This document shows, in pieces, positions 35,132 through 43,006 of a DNA stretch of 64,000 bases. The notes under the pieces are model-generated. The model was given only the letters and a program-made list of their open reading frames with translations, was not told the DNA's origin and searched no databases. Both the position numbers and the translations under genes were made by a program. The stretch comes from Peptoniphilus_A olsenii (GTDB lineage: Bacteria; Bacillota; Clostridia; Tissierellales; Peptoniphilaceae). Location of the stretch: contig NZ_JBEPMA010000001.1 in assembly GCF_040545475.1 (NCBI RefSeq), forward strand, positions 1-64,000, given 5' to 3'. Each line of letters begins with the position of its first letter. Position 1 is the first letter of the stretch.

Positions 35132-35172
35132 AAACTATAAAATTCTTTCACTTATTTGTGGAAGAATTTTTT
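35112..35172 (+). promoter_or_regulatory. asnA promoter overlapping a terminator hairpin
   Basis: TTGACA (35112-35117) and TATAAA (35136-35141), 18 bases apart, form a promoter lying across the end of the PLC-fold gene. Directly after, AAATTCTTTCAC (35140-35151) pairs with GTGGAAGAATTT (35158-35169), one wobble, with T to 35172: a terminator for the upstream gene. Transcription from this promoter would begin inside the 5' arm, so its own mRNA would not form the full hairpin. Confidence 0.65.
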
Positions 35173-35193
35173 AAAATTATGGAGGAAAGTAAG

Positions 35194-36189
35194 ATGAGAA
35201 ATAATTCCAGTGTAACTTCTCTTGATTTAAGAGAGACACAAATAGCAATCAAATCCGTAAAAGACTATTTTCAAAGAGATTTAGCTAATACATTAAATTT
35301 AGCTAGAGTTTCTGCACCACTTTTTGTAAGACCAGAGACTGGTCTTAATGATAACTTAACGGGTGAAAAAGCTGTTGATTTTGATTTAAGAAAATATGGA
35401 ATAAATGTAGAAATAGTTCAATCTTTGGCTAAGTGGAAAAGAAATGCTTTAAAAGAATATGATTTTAACATGTATGAGGGAATTTATGCTGATATGAATG
35501 CTATTCGTGCTGAAGAAGAATTGGATGCTATTCACTCATCTTACGTTGACCAATGGGACTGGGAAAAAATAATAAATAAGTCTGACAGAAATGTTGAATA
35601 TTTAAAACTTGTAGTTAAAGAGATTTTTTCTGTATTTAAAAGAACAGAAGAATTTATAAATCAAACATATCCTTATATTTTATCAAAAAAATTGCCAGAA
35701 GATATATATTTTATCTCATCACAAGAGCTTGAAGATTTATATCCAGATGAAAGTCCTAAATCTCGTGAACATTTAATTGCTAAAGAGAAAAAAGCGGTAT
35801 TTATTATGGGGATTGGCGAAAAATTAAATTCTGGATTTCCCCATGATGATAGAAGTCCTGATTATGATGATTGGAATTTAAATGGTGATATTATTTTTTG
35901 GAATGATGTATTAAAAGATGCATTTGAAGTATCAAGCATGGGAATACGTGTTGATGAAAATACATTAAAAACTCAATGTGAAAAAACAAATACAACTGAT
36001 AGACTTCAGCTACCATACCACAAAAATGTTTTAAATAATAAACTTCCATATACAATTGGAGGTGGCATTGGTCAATCTAGAATTTGTATGTTTTTCTTAG
36101 AAAAAGAACATATTGGAGAAGTTCAAGTAGGCGTTTGGGATGAAAAAAATTTGGATTTCTGTAAAAATAAAAAAATTAAATTATTATAA
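35194..36189 (+). CDS. asnA: Aspartate-ammonia ligase (asparagine synthetase A)
   Basis: AsnA makes asparagine from aspartate, ammonia and ATP in the cytosol. The 331-residue length matches the class II aminoacyl-tRNA-synthetase-like family. Diagnostic segments are SAPLFVRPETGLNDNLTG, then YEGIYADMNAIRAEEELDAIHSSYVDQWDWE (positions 120-150 of the product) and TIGGGIGQSRICMFFL. GGAGG at 35181-35185 selects the ATG at 35194; an in-frame GTG at 35158 lies inside the terminator hairpin. The gene is flanked on both sides by terminator/promoter overlaps. Confidence 0.95.
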   Translation: MRNNSSVTSLDLRETQIAIKSVKDYFQRDLANTLNLARVSAPLFVRPETGLNDNLTGEKAVDFDLRKYGINVEIVQSLAKWKRNALKEYDFNMYEGIYADMNAIRAEEELDAIHSSYVDQWDWEKIINKSDRNVEYLKLVVKEIFSVFKRTEEFINQTYPYILSKKLPEDIYFISSQELEDLYPDESPKSREHLIAKEKKAVFIMGIGEKLNSGFPHDDRSPDYDDWNLNGDIIFWNDVLKDAFEVSSMGIRVDENTLKTQCEKTNTTDRLQLPYHKNVLNNKLPYTIGGGIGQSRICMFFLEKEHIGEVQVGVWDEKNLDFCKNKKIKLL

Positions 36190-36212
36190 TTAGATTAAAA
36201 TGTAGATTATTA

Positions 36213-36272
36213 TTACAAATCCTCCGAATTTATAGTATAATATTTTTATACGAATTTTCGGAGGAATTTTTT
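36213..36272 (+). promoter_or_regulatory. Promoter, terminator and ribosome-binding site sharing one inverted repeat
   Basis: TTACAA (36213-36218) and TATAAT (36236-36241), 17 bases apart, form a promoter. The repeat TCCTCCGAA (36220-36228) in its spacer pairs with TTCGGAGGA (36257-36265), which contains the next gene's GGAGGA ribosome-binding site; six T follow immediately before the ATG at 36273. On read-through RNA from asnA the structure is a terminator that hides the ribosome-binding site; on RNA from the inner promoter the 5' arm is absent. Confidence 0.7.
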
Positions 36273-37034
36273 ATGGATTTGGCACCAAAACTCAATAATG
36301 AAAAAGCAAATAATATTGCCTTTAAAGATATAAAAAAATACCTAATTGAAAATTTCTTGTATAATGGCGATTTAGAAAGCATGAACATTTTACTTAATCT
36401 TTATAATATTTATGAATCTATTGAAAATATTTTTCCTCGCTATGTTACATTGGAAAATCTTAGAGTAGATATTATAAAATTTCTAAGAAATAAACAAGGA
36501 ATTGAACTTATTGCTCGTAGTTTATCAAATTTGATACATGATGACATAAATAGACTTGAGCTTTACTTATATTTGGAAGGTTATAGGCTAGGATTTAATT
36601 CAAAAAAATATGCAAATCAATTAGAAGTTATTACCTTGAATTCATTTTCTTTAGGGGAGTTATATAATAGAAAGAAACTTTTTAATTATGAGTTCAATAA
36701 TATTGAAGTTTTGACATTTAAAAGGCATATGTTTAATGAATTAAGACATGATAAAAATGTGAAAAACTTCATTAAATCAACATTAAAAGATATGCATAGG
36801 GTTCTTTTATCAAATAAGATTAGCGATTTAAATCAACATCTTGACTTACAATTAGTTTTCAAAAATGAAAATAATGATGTTAAAATTAAAGAAGTTGACG
36901 CCTATCTCACAAGAGAAGAATTATATTTTCTAAATAAAAAGATATTTAAATTTTTATATGTAGATGGATTTAGAATATTTAGAAACGGATTTTGGGACGG
37001 AATTAATGATAAAGTAATGAAGAGATATAAATAA
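36273..37034 (+). CDS. Hypothetical protein upstream of ruvC
   Basis: No family was recognised in this 253-residue protein. It has no signal peptide or membrane helix, is rich in asparagine, lysine and leucine and appears mostly helical. Short repeated features such as NFLYNGDLESMNILLNLYNI and LELYLYLEGYRLGFNSK suggest a helical-bundle protein. Its promoter and ribosome-binding site lie within the inverted repeat after asnA. A terminator overlaps its stop codon, so it is a single-gene unit separate from ruvC. Confidence 0.7.
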   Translation: MDLAPKLNNEKANNIAFKDIKKYLIENFLYNGDLESMNILLNLYNIYESIENIFPRYVTLENLRVDIIKFLRNKQGIELIARSLSNLIHDDINRLELYLYLEGYRLGFNSKKYANQLEVITLNSFSLGELYNRKKLFNYEFNNIEVLTFKRHMFNELRHDKNVKNFIKSTLKDMHRVLLSNKISDLNQHLDLQLVFKNENNDVKIKEVDAYLTREELYFLNKKIFKFLYVDGFRIFRNGFWDGINDKVMKRYK

Positions 37035-37060
37035 AAGGATAGTTTTTACTATCCTTTTTA
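37033..37060 (+). terminator. Rho-independent terminator before ruvC
   Basis: AAAAGGATAGT (37033-37043) pairs with ACTATCCTTTT (37048-37058), followed by T. It begins at the stop codon of the gene before. Confidence 0.9.
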
Positions 37061-37077
37061 AAGTGGTGAATAAAAAT

Positions 37078-37572
37078 ATGATTATTATGGGAATCGACCC
37101 AGGAATTGCAATAGTGGGATATGGAATTTTAGAATTTAAAGGAAATTCATATAAAGTTATGGATTATGGTGCCATTACGACAAAAGCTGGAGTTCCTATT
37201 CCTGATAGATTAAATCAAATTTACAATGAAATGAATATATTAATAAAAAAATATAAACCTGAAGATATTGCTTTTGAAGAACTTTTTTTTAATAAAAATG
37301 TAAAAACAGCAATTACTGTAGCTCAAGCACGTGGTGTTGAAGTTTTATGTGCTGAAAAAAATAGAGCAGGTATTTATGAATATACGCCTCTTCAGGTAAA
37401 ACAAGCCCTTGTTGGCTATGGCAGAGCAAGTAAAAGTCAAGTGCAAGATATGGTAAGATTAATTTTGAATTTAGATAAAATTCCTAAACCAGATGATGTT
37501 GCAGACGCTTTAGCTGTCGCAATAACTCATGGGAGTTCAATAAAATTTAAAGAAAGTTTCAGGATGATATAA
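37078..37572 (+). CDS. ruvC: Holliday junction resolvase RuvC
   Basis: RuvC cuts Holliday junctions held by RuvAB. The catalytic acids are present: D7 in MGIDPGIAIVGYG, glutamates in IAFEELFF, and the aspartates in KPDDVADALAVAITH. The 164-residue length is standard. The ATG at 37078 gives the usual MII(L/M)GIDPG start; GTGGTGA (37063-37069) then acts as ribosome-binding site, although in-frame GTG codons at 37063 and 37066 cannot be excluded. The stop overlaps the ruvA start. Confidence 0.93.
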   Translation: MIIMGIDPGIAIVGYGILEFKGNSYKVMDYGAITTKAGVPIPDRLNQIYNEMNILIKKYKPEDIAFEELFFNKNVKTAITVAQARGVEVLCAEKNRAGIYEYTPLQVKQALVGYGRASKSQVQDMVRLILNLDKIPKPDDVADALAVAITHGSSIKFKESFRMI

Positions 37573-38156
37573 TGCTTGAATTTATTAAAGGTAAAATAGA
37601 CTCAATTGAAAACAATTATTTAGTACTAGAAAATGGAAATATTGGTTATATAATTTATATGCCAAAAATAGAACTTTTAAAATTAACTTTAAATACTGAT
37701 GTAATGATTTATACAAGACTTATTGTTAGAGAGGATTCTATAACAACTTATGGTTTTGCAAATACAAAATCTAGGGATATTTTTGATTTACTTACTACCG
37801 TAACAGGTATTGGTCCAAAACTTGCAATGGGAATTCTTGATGAGACTGACGTTTCGTTTATTTTAAATTCAATTGCAGCGGAAGATGTTAAATCCCTCAC
37901 AAAAATTCCTGGTATAGGGAAGAAAACTGCTCAAAGATTAATTTTAGAATTAAAAGATAAAGTAAAAAATCTAAATATAGATATACCTGAGACAGATATT
38001 ATTAATGAGAATATAAATCTGGATAAAAGTTCTGCTCTTGAGGCTCTAATTTCTTTAGGATATAATGAATATGAAGCAAAAAATGCACTTGAAAATATTG
38101 ATGATAATTTAGATATTTCGGTGATGATTAGAGAAGCATTAAAGGTAATGAGTTGA
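37572..38156 (+). CDS. ruvA: Holliday junction branch migration protein RuvA
   Basis: RuvA tetramers bind the four-way junction and load RuvB. The 194-residue protein has the N-terminal OB domain (MLEFIKGKIDSI, YTRLIVREDSITTYGF), two helix-hairpin-helix motifs (LLTTVTGIGPKLAMGIL and LTKIPGIGKKTAQRLILELK) and the C-terminal domain that contacts RuvB (EALISLGYNEYEAKNAL). It begins on the last base of ruvC and is four bases before ruvB. Confidence 0.96.
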   Translation: MLEFIKGKIDSIENNYLVLENGNIGYIIYMPKIELLKLTLNTDVMIYTRLIVREDSITTYGFANTKSRDIFDLLTTVTGIGPKLAMGILDETDVSFILNSIAAEDVKSLTKIPGIGKKTAQRLILELKDKVKNLNIDIPETDIINENINLDKSSALEALISLGYNEYEAKNALENIDDNLDISVMIREALKVMS

Positions 38157-38160
38157 TTAA

Positions 38161-39162
38161 ATGAAAGAAAATAGACTAGTAGAGCCAGGTTTTTCTGAAG
38201 AAGATAGTCGTGAGATTAGTCTTCGCCCAAAATGGTTGGAAGATTATATTGGTCAAGAAAAAGCTGTACAAAAATTAAAAATTTTTATAGAAGCTGCTAA
38301 GAATAGGGAAGAACCTTTAGATCATACTTTATTAAGTGGTCCACCTGGTTTAGGTAAAACTACATTAGCAGGAATAATTGCCAATGAGATGGGGGTTAAT
38401 TTAAAAGTTACTTCAGGGCCAGCTATTGAAAAACAAGGTGATCTTGCAAGTATACTTACTAATCTAAATCAAGATGATGTATTATTTATTGACGAAATCC
38501 ATAGATTAAACACTTCTGTAGAGGAAATACTTTATCCTGCAATGGAAGATCATGCTTTGGATATTGTAATAGGTAAGGGGCCTTCTGCTCGTTCTATTAG
38601 ACTTGATTTGGCTCCTTTTACATTAATTGGTGCTACTACTCGTGTAGGTATGCTTACTTCTCCTTTAAGGGATAGATTTGGTGTTTTGCTCAATCTTGAT
38701 TTATATGATGTCAGTTCATTAATTGATATTATTGTTCGATCTGCTGGTATTTTAAACATTCCAATTGAAAAAGATGGGGCAAGAGAAATAGCCAAAAGAT
38801 CTCGAGGTACTCCAAGGATTGCCAATAGATTGCTAAAAAGAGTTAGAGATTATGCTGAAGTTAAAGAACAAGGTGTAATAACGCAAAAAGTTGCTATAAA
38901 AGGATTAAATTTGTTAGAAATTGATAAATTTGGACTTGATAGCATTGATAGAAAAATTATTCTTACTATGATTGATAAATTTTCAGGAAGGCCTGTTGGT
39001 ATTGATGCTATTTCTGCATCTATTGGAGAAGATAGGACAACTGTTGAAGATGTGTATGAACCTTATCTTATGCAAATTGGATTTATTTTGCGTACACCAA
39101 GAGGAAGGACTGCCACAAAACGAGCTTACGATCATTTTGGAATTAAATATGAAGGAGATTGA
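38161..39162 (+). CDS. ruvB: Holliday junction helicase RuvB
   Basis: RuvB is the hexameric AAA+ motor of branch migration. The 333 residues include the N-terminal SLRPKWLEDYIGQEKA, Walker A (GPPGLGKTTLAGIIA), Walker B (LFIDEIHRL), sensor 1 (TLIGATTRVGMLTSPLRDRFG) and the winged helix (SIGEDRTTVEDVYEPYLMQ and GFILRTPRGR). Complete. Its stop lies two bases before the next start. Confidence 0.97.
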   Translation: MKENRLVEPGFSEEDSREISLRPKWLEDYIGQEKAVQKLKIFIEAAKNREEPLDHTLLSGPPGLGKTTLAGIIANEMGVNLKVTSGPAIEKQGDLASILTNLNQDDVLFIDEIHRLNTSVEEILYPAMEDHALDIVIGKGPSARSIRLDLAPFTLIGATTRVGMLTSPLRDRFGVLLNLDLYDVSSLIDIIVRSAGILNIPIEKDGAREIAKRSRGTPRIANRLLKRVRDYAEVKEQGVITQKVAIKGLNLLEIDKFGLDSIDRKIILTMIDKFSGRPVGIDAISASIGEDRTTVEDVYEPYLMQIGFILRTPRGRTATKRAYDHFGIKYEGD

Positions 39163-39164
39163 TA

Positions 39165-40286
39165 ATGAAGAAAGTTTTAACATTAATTTTATTTTTTGTC
39201 CTTTTATTAAATAATAATGTTTTTGCAAATAATAATTATGAAAGAATAGACATAAAAGTTGGGAAAAGTGTAAATTCAGGGGATGGTTTTTATCTTGAAT
39301 CAAAAGATAATTTTAATATTTATACAAGTGATTTTCAACTGATACACAAAACTTCTTGTAATAAACTAAATATTAAATTTGAAAATAGCCAAATTAACAT
39401 TGATGGAGATAAATACAATATGGTAAACTTCCCAACAAATGGAACTTTCTTAATACATTCAACATCTCCCATAAAAGTTTCAAATATAAAAAGAAATTAT
39501 AGAGGTGCTATTAGCTTTCGAGTTAATAATGGAAAACTTGATATAATTAATAATGTGGATATTGACAATTATCTGCGTGGGGTATTACCCAAAGAAATGT
39601 CGGCAAGTTTTCCTCTAGAATCATTAAAAGCTCAGGCATTATGTTCTAGATCTTTTGCCATTAATAATTTTAATAAATATATAAAAAAGGGATATAATCT
39701 TGATGATACAACTAATTCACAAGTTTATAGAGGCAGCGATGTAGAAGAAAAATCTACAGATAAAGCCATTTTTGAAACAAAAAATGAAGTTGTTAAGTAC
39801 AATGGTAAAATAGCACAAACTATTTTTGGAGCTTCATCAGGTGGAATAACTGCTTCAGCAGAAGAAGTATGGGGTTCAAATGTCGATTATTTAATTTCTA
39901 GAGAAGATAATTTTTCTAATTATAAATGGGAATATAAATTAACCGACAAAGATTTTAAAAAATTAGGAATAGACAATTTAATTGATATTAGAATAGATTG
40001 TACAAATGATTCTAATCGTGTTAAAAATATAATTTTATGTACAGAAAATGATGAAAAAATTTATACAGGTAATAAATTCAGGTCAATGATTGGAAATACT
40101 GTAATAAAATCAACTCTTTTCGAAATTGAGAAAATTGGAAGTGATTTTATATTACGAGGCAGAGGCTATGGACATGGCGTTGGAATGAGTCAATATGGGG
40201 CTGTTGAAATGGCTAAAAAAGGGAAAAATTACAAAGAGATAATTGAATTTTATTTTCCTGGAACAAATATAGAAAAAATTAATTAA
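39165..40286 (+). CDS. SpoIID/LytB-domain secreted protein
   Basis: The 373-residue protein starts with a signal peptide (MKKVLTLILFFVLLLNNNVFA, cut near residue 20-22). The SpoIID domain follows: DNYLRGVLPKEMSASFPLE, LKAQALCSRSFA, TNSQVYRG, and the C-terminal GRGYGHGVGMSQYGA. SpoIID-family enzymes are lytic transglycosylases that cleave glycan strands lacking stem peptides. The gene sits between ruvB and queA, where clostridia often have a spoIID paralogue. No other sporulation gene is in the window, so a vegetative wall role is as likely. AAGGAG supports the ATG at 39165. Confidence 0.85.
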   Translation: MKKVLTLILFFVLLLNNNVFANNNYERIDIKVGKSVNSGDGFYLESKDNFNIYTSDFQLIHKTSCNKLNIKFENSQINIDGDKYNMVNFPTNGTFLIHSTSPIKVSNIKRNYRGAISFRVNNGKLDIINNVDIDNYLRGVLPKEMSASFPLESLKAQALCSRSFAINNFNKYIKKGYNLDDTTNSQVYRGSDVEEKSTDKAIFETKNEVVKYNGKIAQTIFGASSGGITASAEEVWGSNVDYLISREDNFSNYKWEYKLTDKDFKKLGIDNLIDIRIDCTNDSNRVKNIILCTENDEKIYTGNKFRSMIGNTVIKSTLFEIEKIGSDFILRGRGYGHGVGMSQYGAVEMAKKGKNYKEIIEFYFPGTNIEKIN

Positions 40287-40302
40287 TAGAATAGAAGGAA
40301 AT

Positions 40303-41322
40303 ATGAAAACAAAAGATTTTTATTATAATTTGCCAGAAGAGTTAATTGCTCAGCATCCCTTGGAACAAAGGGATCATTCACGTTTATTAGTACTTGATAA
40401 AAATACGGGTAAAATAGACCATAAACATTTTTATGATATTTTAGATTATTTAAATGAAGGCGATGTTTTAGTATTAAATGATACTAAAGTGCGTCCTGCA
40501 AGAATATTTGGACATAGAGTAGGTAGGGAAGAAAAAATTGAATTTTTACTATTAAATCACGAAAAAGATGTTTGGGAATGTTTATCGAAACCTGGCAAGA
40601 AAGCAAAAATAGGTACAGAAATCGAGTTTAGTGATAAATTAAGAGCTAAAGTAGTTGATATTTCAGAAGATGGTTCTAGATTTTTGAAATTTGAATATGA
40701 AGGAATATTTGAAGAAATTCTAGATGAATTAGGTGAGATGCCTTTACCACCATATATTACAGAAAAGTTAAAAGATAAAGATAGATATCAAACTGTCTAT
40801 GCAAGAGAGAAAGGTTCTGCAGCCGCACCAACAGCTGGGCTTCACTTTACTAAGGATTTGCTAAACGAGATTGCCAAAAGAGGAATTAAAATTTGTTATA
40901 TTACTCTTCATGTAGGTTTAGGTACTTTTAGACCAGTCAAAGTTGAAAATTTAGATGACCATAATATGCATTCTGAATTTTATATATTGACAGAAGATGT
41001 TGCCAATACAATGAATGAAGCAAAAAGACTAGGTAATAAAATTATAGCTGTTGGAACTACAAGTGTCAGGACTCTAGAATCCGTAGCAGACGATAATGGT
41101 ATACTTAAACCACAAAGCGGATTTACTGATATATTTATATATCCACCCTATAAATTTAAATGCGTAGATTCTCTGATAACAAATTTTCATTTGCCAGAGT
41201 CTACATTATTGATGTTAGTTTCTGCTTTTTCATCAAGAAAATTTATATTGAATGCTTATAATGAGGCTGTTAAATCAAAGTATAGATTTTTTAGCTTTGG
41301 TGATGCAATGTTTATAAGGTAG
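40303..41322 (+). CDS. queA: S-adenosylmethionine:tRNA ribosyltransferase-isomerase
   Basis: QueA transfers the ribosyl part of SAM to preQ1 in tRNA, giving epoxyqueuosine. The 339-residue protein begins MKTKDFYYNLPEELIAQHPL and has VLVLNDTKVRPARIFG, GSAAAPTAGLHFT and LHVGLGTFRPVKVENL, all highly conserved. AGAAGGAAAT precedes the ATG. With tgt six bases downstream it forms the queuosine pair; the preQ1 synthesis genes are not in this window. Confidence 0.97.
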   Translation: MKTKDFYYNLPEELIAQHPLEQRDHSRLLVLDKNTGKIDHKHFYDILDYLNEGDVLVLNDTKVRPARIFGHRVGREEKIEFLLLNHEKDVWECLSKPGKKAKIGTEIEFSDKLRAKVVDISEDGSRFLKFEYEGIFEEILDELGEMPLPPYITEKLKDKDRYQTVYAREKGSAAAPTAGLHFTKDLLNEIAKRGIKICYITLHVGLGTFRPVKVENLDDHNMHSEFYILTEDVANTMNEAKRLGNKIIAVGTTSVRTLESVADDNGILKPQSGFTDIFIYPPYKFKCVDSLITNFHLPESTLLMLVSAFSSRKFILNAYNEAVKSKYRFFSFGDAMFIR

Positions 41323-41328
41323 GTAAAA

Positions 41329-42441
41329 ATGTTTGAATTTAAATTATTGAAAGAATCATCTGATTCTAAAGCAAGGCTTGGAAAGATTATAACCAATCAC
41401 GGTGAAATTGAAACACCTATTTTTATGCCGGTTGGAACACGTGCAACTGTAAAAACAATGACCCCTGAAGAGCTTAAAGATATTGGATCACAGATTATAT
41501 TATCTAACACATATCATTTATTTTTAAGACCAGGTACCGATATAATTGAAAAAGCTGGTGGACTCCATAAATTTATGAATTGGGATAAGCCAATTCTTAC
41601 AGATTCAGGTGGATTCCAAGTTTTTAGTTTATCTGATAATAGAAAAATAACAGAAGATGGAGTCGAATTTAGATCTCATATTGATGGGAGTAAAAAGTTT
41701 ATATCACCAGAAATTTCTATTGATATCCAAAATATCTTGGGTTCAGATATAATTATGGCATTTGATGAATGTGCACCATATCCAGCAAGCCACTACTATA
41801 TTGAAAATTCCATGAAGAGGACATTGAGATGGGCACAGAGGTGCAAAGAGCACCATAAAAATGTCGATAATCAAACTCTTTTTGGTATTATTCAAGGTGG
41901 TATGTATAAGGACATGAGAGAAATATCTGCAAGAGAAATGGTGGACATGGATTTTAAAGGGTATTCTGTTGGTGGATTATCAGTTGGTGAACCAATTGAA
42001 ATAATGAATGAAGTGCTAGATTTTACTACAGATTTTATGCCAAAGTCTAAACCAAGATATCTAATGGGAGTGGGTAGCCCTGATTATTTATTTGAAGCTG
42101 TAGAAAGAGGCATTGATATGGCGGATTGTGTTTTACCTACAAGAATTGCCAGAAATGGTACAGTACTAACTCATAATGGGAAAATGGCTATTAAAAATGC
42201 TGTATATAAAGAAGATTTTACTCCTCTTGACCGTGAATGTGACTGTTATACTTGTAGAAATTATTCTAGAGCTTATATAAGGCATCTATTTAACGTAGAT
42301 GAAATTCTAGGTATGAGACTTGCTACAATTCACAACTTATATTTTCTTTTAAAAATGATGGAAAATATTAGAGAATCCATTAGAGGAGATTATTTCTTAG
42401 AATATAAAAATGATTTCTATAAAAAATATGGATATAAATAA
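41329..42441 (+). CDS. tgt: tRNA-guanine transglycosylase
   Basis: Tgt exchanges guanine 34 for preQ1 in tRNAs with GUN anticodons. The 370-residue bacterial form is complete. The catalytic aspartates are in ILTDSGGFQVFSL and in DCVLPTRIARNGT; GGLSVGEP is also family-specific. Zinc ligands are C304, C306, C309 and H335. It follows queA by six bases. The reading frame ends just before a new promoter for yajC. Confidence 0.97.
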   Translation: MFEFKLLKESSDSKARLGKIITNHGEIETPIFMPVGTRATVKTMTPEELKDIGSQIILSNTYHLFLRPGTDIIEKAGGLHKFMNWDKPILTDSGGFQVFSLSDNRKITEDGVEFRSHIDGSKKFISPEISIDIQNILGSDIIMAFDECAPYPASHYYIENSMKRTLRWAQRCKEHHKNVDNQTLFGIIQGGMYKDMREISAREMVDMDFKGYSVGGLSVGEPIEIMNEVLDFTTDFMPKSKPRYLMGVGSPDYLFEAVERGIDMADCVLPTRIARNGTVLTHNGKMAIKNAVYKEDFTPLDRECDCYTCRNYSRAYIRHLFNVDEILGMRLATIHNLYFLLKMMENIRESIRGDYFLEYKNDFYKKYGYK

Positions 42442-42446
42442 TAATC

Positions 42447-42475
42447 TTGTTAAGTTTTGATTTTAACTGTATAAT
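42447..42475 (+). promoter_or_regulatory. Promoter for yajC-scfA
   Basis: TTGTTA (42447-42452), 17 bases, TATAAT (42470-42475). It starts a few bases after the tgt stop. Confidence 0.7.
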
Positions 42476-42498
42476 ATAAATATGAAAGGGGTTATTTG

Positions 42499-42795
42499 AT
42501 GCAAAATTCAACAATGTTAGTTCAATTTCTACCGCTAGTATTGATGTTTGTAATTTTCTACTTCTTTTTAATTAGACCTCAAAAGAAAAAAGAAAATGAG
42601 ATTAAAGATATGCGTGAAAACTTAAAAGTTGGCGATAAAGTAATGACAATTGGCGGTATAATTGGTAAAATTGTACTTATTAAAGAAGACTATGTAGTTA
42701 TCGAAAGTTCTAGCAATAATTCAAAACTTGATATTATGAAGTGGGGAATTAGCGGAACATTTAAAGACAAAACTGAACTTAAAGAAGAAAATTAA
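42499..42795 (+). CDS. yajC: Preprotein translocase subunit YajC
   Basis: YajC is a small membrane protein linked with SecDF and the Sec channel. The 98-residue protein has one N-terminal membrane helix (about 5-25, LPLVLMFVIFYFFLIRPQ) followed by the QKKKENEIKDMRENLKVGDKV and TIGGIIGKI motif. ATG at 42499 follows AAAGGGGT. It lies downstream of tgt as in many bacteria, and twelve bases before the SCIFF peptide gene. Confidence 0.92.
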   Translation: MQNSTMLVQFLPLVLMFVIFYFFLIRPQKKKENEIKDMRENLKVGDKVMTIGGIIGKIVLIKEDYVVIESSSNNSKLDIMKWGISGTFKDKTELKEEN

Positions 42796-42807
42796 TCGGA
42801 GGCAATA

Positions 42808-42954
42808 ATGAAACTTATTAAAACACTAACAAAGAAAAATTTAAAGAAAACCTACGAAAAAGGCGGATGTGGAGAATGTCAAACATCATGTCAATCAGCT
42901 TGTAAAACAAGTTGTACTGTAGGTAATCAAAAATGCGAAAATAACGAACAATGA
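42808..42954 (+). CDS. scfA: SCIFF ranthipeptide precursor (six cysteines in forty-five)
   Basis: This 48-residue open frame was found by reading past yajC. It begins MKLIKTLTKKNLKKTYEK and contains six cysteines, spaced as GGC-GEC-TSC-SAC-TSC then QKC near the end. That matches the SCIFF family, nearly universal in Clostridia, whose cysteines form thioether links to other residues through the partner radical-SAM enzyme. TCGGAGG (42796-42802) lies at good distance from the ATG. A terminator-like hairpin separates it from the maturase gene, so the peptide should be made in excess. Confidence 0.95.
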   Translation: MKLIKTLTKKNLKKTYEKGGCGECQTSCQSACKTSCTVGNQKCENNEQ

Positions 42955-42955
42955 T

Positions 42956-42985
42956 AAAAGGCTTGGCATACAGGCCTTTTTATTT
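42956..42985 (+). terminator. Intra-operon terminator between scfA and scfB
   Basis: AAAAGGC (42956-42962) pairs with GCCTTTT (42974-42980), followed by more T. It begins right after the scfA stop. The maturase start is 22 bases beyond, so expression of scfB probably depends on read-through. Confidence 0.8.
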
Positions 42986-43006
42986 TTATTAGAAATGGTG
43001 AAGAAA

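Noticed and set aside
39165..40286. Evidence that the organism forms spores
   Set aside because: A SpoIID-domain protein alone does not show this; non-sporulating Firmicutes have such wall enzymes and no other sporulation gene is in the window.
42955..42985. End of the scf operon
   Set aside because: The hairpin after scfA could end transcription, but the maturase gene starts 22 bases on with no promoter of its own, so read-through attenuation is more likely.
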